Shown: piece after piece, positions 6,355 through 7,845 of the stretch
Numbering within the stretch: the stretch's first letter is position 1
How the letters are laid out: the number at the start of each line of letters is the position of its first letter
DNA from: Thermoplasmata archaeon
Lineage (GTDB): Archaea > Thermoplasmatota > Thermoplasmata > Lutacidiplasmatales > UBA184
DNA length: 7,845 nucleotides
Reading direction: 5' to 3'
NCBI GenBank assembly: GCA_030037875.1
Contig: JASHPV010000165.1
Coordinates: 1 to 7,845 of the forward strand
The notes under the pieces: generated by a model
Databases searched by the model: none
What the model saw: the letters and a program-made list of their open reading frames with translations, nothing else
Told to the model about the DNA's origin: nothing
Made by a program: the position numbers and the translations under genes

Positions 6355-6367
6355 CTCGATAACGGTT
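6355..6367 (-). promoter_or_regulatory. Box A of the RNase P RNA gene
   Basis: On the - strand AACCGTTATCGAG contains TTATCG (6362-6357), centred about 27 bases before the P1-defined 5' end at 6333. The upstream GCGAACC could be the BRE. The match between box position and the independently folded RNA end supports both calls. Confidence 0.6.
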
Positions 6368-6433
6368 CGCTCGGTCCCGGGGGAAGACGACGGCCCGGCC
6401 AAATGACAAGAAGGTGATCCTATTCAGGCGTCC

Positions 6434-7153
6434 ATGGGCCAGTCCGACACCAGCCCCCTCGCCAAATCGCGGGCCTCTGTCGGAGCGCCAGTTCTGGTCC
6501 CCAACCTCTACTTGGATTCCGGCCGGATTGTGGAGCTGGTCTCCGATCGGTTTGAGCCCGTGTTGGACGATGCCGGCAAGAACGTAGACCCGTTCGAGGT
6601 CGCCGATCGTCTCGCAGCGAAGTACCAGAGATTTTGCGTGGTGGACCTCGAGGGACTACGCCGGAACAGAGCGCAGCTCGAGTACCTTCAGGAGCTCTCG
6701 CGGAGTGGAGAGCTGTGGGTTGATGCGGGGGTTCGTACAGGCGATCAGGTCATCGATGTCCTGGTGACAGGGGCACGTCGCGCTGTTCTCAGCACCAGTT
6801 ATCTTCTGAGCCCGAAGGAGCTGCGGAGGGCCTGGCGGCTGTCCACGGAGGTTTTGTTCGCCGTAGAAACGGAAGGGAGGGTGGTTCGACCACGGGGTAA
6901 CGACTGGGATGGGCAGCCGGCCGCAGAAGCGGTGGCCAACGCCCGATCCGTCGGGATCGTGGACGTGATCCTTCGTGGCCACGGCTCCCCAATCGATTGG
7001 CCTCTCGTTCGCCAGCTTGCCGAAGGAGGGACCTTGTGGGTCGGCGGCGATGGCGAATCCGCACTCAGGTCGCGTCTTCCATCGTCGGGTGCGGTGGGAG
7101 GATTTTTCGATCCCCCGCGGGCTTTCCTCGTCGGAGCAGAGGAGCGGCCCTGA
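6434..7153 (+). CDS. Divergent HisA-like TIM-barrel protein (COG1411-type)
   Basis: A 239-residue soluble protein whose pattern follows HisA, the (beta/alpha)8 ProFAR isomerase of histidine synthesis. VPNLYLDSGRIVEL (22-35) parallels the first strand, then CVVDLEGLRRNRAQLEYLQEL (from residue 68), LWVDAGVRTGDQVIDVLVTG (from 94), AVLSTSYLLSPKEL (117-130), and FAVETEGRVVRPRG (142-155). The last parallels the start of the second half. By this alignment the usual catalytic bases are lost: the first Asp is Tyr26 and the second Asp position is Glu145. The second-half phosphate site is also degenerate (WVGGDGES, then a short tail). It is therefore probably not an active HisA. It resembles the archaeal HisA-related proteins of unknown role. 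A strong AAGGTGAT (6411-6418) lies 15 bases before the ATG, wider than usual, but no standard start codon in frame is nearer. It is transcribed divergently from the RNase P RNA gene, and no his genes are in view. Confidence 0.75.
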   Translation: MGQSDTSPLAKSRASVGAPVLVPNLYLDSGRIVELVSDRFEPVLDDAGKNVDPFEVADRLAAKYQRFCVVDLEGLRRNRAQLEYLQELSRSGELWVDAGVRTGDQVIDVLVTGARRAVLSTSYLLSPKELRRAWRLSTEVLFAVETEGRVVRPRGNDWDGQPAAEAVANARSVGIVDVILRGHGSPIDWPLVRQLAEGGTLWVGGDGESALRSRLPSSGAVGGFFDPPRAFLVGAEERP

Positions 7154-7184
7154 AACCGTCCGCAGCGCCCAGTCTCAGCTACCC

Positions 7185-7189
7185 TTTTT
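7185..7189 (+). terminator. T5 run after the HisA-like gene
   Basis: A TTTTT run 32 bases past the HisA-like stop is the only such run nearby and could end that transcript, as T runs do in archaea. The surrounding CTTTTTCGAA also lies 27-30 bases before the sRNA 5' stem, so it may instead be a poor box A for the sRNA. Confidence 0.35.
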
Positions 7190-7215
7190 CGAAGGTCTTA
7201 GTTCGGGTAGTCCAC

Positions 7216-7278
7216 GTCCGGGATGATGAAGCCTAGAACCAGCTGAAAGGTGATGAATGATGGGCGAGCTGACCGGAC
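7216..7278 (+). ncRNA. Box C/D guide sRNA (2'-O-methylation guide)
   Basis: All parts of an archaeal box C/D sRNA occur in order. They are box C ATGATGA (7223-7229), a 13-base guide, D' CTGA (7243-7246), a 3-base spacer AAG, C' GTGATGA (7250-7256), a 12-base guide, and D CTGA (7269-7272). Both C boxes fit RUGAUGA exactly. The ends GTCCGG (7216-7221) and CCGGAC (7273-7278) pair perfectly over six bases and close the C/D kink-turn. Guide lengths and the short D'-C' spacer are those typical of archaeal sRNAs, which recruit L7Ae, Nop5 and fibrillarin to methylate rRNA or tRNA. By the fifth-base rule, the D' guide would mark a U in CUGGUUCUAGGC, and the D guide a C in CUCGCCCAUCAU. The second resembles the 23S rRNA A-loop region if two G-U pairs are allowed. 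No known family name can be given from sequence alone. Confidence 0.88.
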
Positions 7279-7342
7279 CCCCAAAGTCCCCGCTCCTCCC
7301 CTAGAATGGCCCCGACGATGGAGCGATGGTCTCGGCAGAGTT

Positions 7343-7612
7343 ATGGCGGCCCTGGGCACCGACCATGCCGTGAGCTACGAGTTGACGGCCATCTGTGACG
7401 GATGCGGGGTGCGGGTGACCTGGCGGGTGGACGCCTTGAACAAGAAATTCGTCGGCAGGCCGCTGCCGGGTGGATGGACGCATGTCCACAGGGGTGGCCA
7501 ACCCGGGTTGGTCACCCCTGAGATCGGGATCGCCTGTTCCCGTGCATGCCTATCAAAGGCACGACGGACCCTGACGGTGCGCCGGGCTCGGGAGCGCGCG
7601 ACCGTCGGATGA
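7343..7612 (+). CDS. Small Cys-rich putative zinc-binding protein
   Basis: The 89 residues from the ATG at 7343 contain CDGC, then LPGGWTHVH, then CSRAC. The plan CxxC...LPxGW...CSxxC followed by a basic helix is seen in many small zinc-finger-like proteins, where the four cysteines bind zinc. Function is unknown. The C-terminus is very basic (ARRTLTVRRARERATVG), which could favour nucleic acid binding. The frame can be extended to a GTG at 7250 (120 residues, Cys49, Cys52, Cys96, Cys100), but that GTG is part of the sRNA C' box and its SD-like bases overlap the codon. The added segment is also Pro-rich and unstructured. The ATG at 7343 is therefore preferred, although its own ribosome site is weak. 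A CTAGAA string at 7301-7306 might be box A. Confidence 0.55.
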   Translation: MAALGTDHAVSYELTAICDGCGVRVTWRVDALNKKFVGRPLPGGWTHVHRGGQPGLVTPEIGIACSRACLSKARRTLTVRRARERATVG

Positions 7613-7689
7613 AGTGACCACGACCAGCGCGGGAGGTTAATGAGGGACCCGCACGGTCGGGAGGCGACCGCGATGAGCGCGGCGGCAGA

Positions 7690-7845
7690 ATGTCGCAAAG
7701 CACGGTCAAAGCTCGCCCGCGTGCCACCGCGGTCCGTTACGCGGTCGACGCGTTTATTGTGCTTGCCGCGGGTTACGAGCTTTGGCGACAACTCGGGGCC
7801 GACTACCTCGTGGTCGCTGTCTTGATCGCTATCCTGATTGGAGTC
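7690..7845 (+). CDS. Membrane protein N-terminus, continues past the window
   Basis: From the ATG at 7690 the frame is open for 52 codons to the last base. After a short basic start (SQSTVKARPRATAVRY) it gives two hydrophobic stretches, AVDAFIVLAAGYELW (residues 18-32) and YLVVAVLIAILIGV (39-52), as expected for an inner-membrane protein with a positive N-terminal side. There is no strong ribosome site directly before this ATG. The strong GGGAGG at 7631-7636 instead precedes an ATG at 7640 in another frame, which soon turns into low-complexity shadow sequence. The family is not recognised from so little sequence. Confidence 0.5.
   Translation, partial: MSQSTVKARPRATAVRYAVDAFIVLAAGYELWRQLGADYLVVAVLIAILIGV

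Noticed and set aside
5921..6406. A 161-codon + frame, and a 116-codon - frame (6052-6402), across the RNase P RNA
   Set aside because: Both are low-complexity Ser/Arg/Pro-rich translations of the structured RNA gene; the RNA signature explains the sequence fully.
7640..7825. A 61-codon + frame with a good GGGAGG upstream
   Set aside because: Its second half is Ser/Arg/Pro shadow of the membrane-protein frame; kept only as a start-site puzzle.
1..7845. CRISPR array, transposase, integrase, att sites or long direct repeats
   Set aside because: None seen on reading the whole window; no regularly spaced repeats and no mobile-element proteins.

Overview
The window looks like a chromosomal segment from a GC-rich archaeon. 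The archaeal signals are an adjacent pyrB-pyrI pair, an RNase P RNA with archaeal-style conserved blocks, a canonical archaeal box C/D guide sRNA, a HisA-like protein of a mainly archaeal family, and box A (TATA-like) patches about 27-30 bases upstream of several gene starts, which implies leaderless or nearly leaderless mRNAs. A high-GC lineage such as Thermoplasmatota is a reasonable guess, but it is inference only.

Left part (1-3390). A 5'-truncated TPR-like helical-repeat protein on the + strand ends tail to tail with a - strand group, overlapping it by four bases. That group reads pyrB (aspartate carbamoyltransferase catalytic chain), pyrI (regulatory chain), then a GDT1/UPF0016-family membrane cation transporter. 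Gaps of 5 and 21 bases suggest one operon. PyrB and PyrI form the regulated enzyme of the first committed step of pyrimidine synthesis. The AT patch before pyrB also lies at promoter distance from the divergent EamA/DMT permease gene.

Middle part (3409-5871). The EamA permease is followed by a one-frame fusion of a YbaK/ProX-type aminoacyl-tRNA deacylase domain and a type II haloacid-dehalogenase-like (HAD) hydrolase domain. A Shine-Dalgarno-like GGAGG and an in-frame GTG sit exactly at the domain boundary. A small - strand zinc-ribbon protein converges on it and has an operator-like palindrome in its leader.

Right part (5872-7845). The roughly 560 bases without a protein gene (5872-6433) hold the RNase P RNA gene (- strand, about 6021-6333), with a box A at the right distance and a perfect GNRA-loop hairpin just past its 3' end. 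Next come a divergent HisA-like TIM-barrel protein lacking the usual catalytic aspartates, a box C/D sRNA with all four boxes and a closing stem (7216-7278), a small Cys-rich protein, and the start of a membrane protein that leaves the window.

No mobile element, CRISPR array, tRNA or rRNA was seen. The least expected items are the box C/D sRNA, which overlaps the longest possible reading frame of the next gene, the YbaK-HAD fusion, and the divergent HisA relative. RNase P RNA, the sRNA and the tRNA-editing domain give the right half an RNA/translation flavour, but a shared function is not shown.
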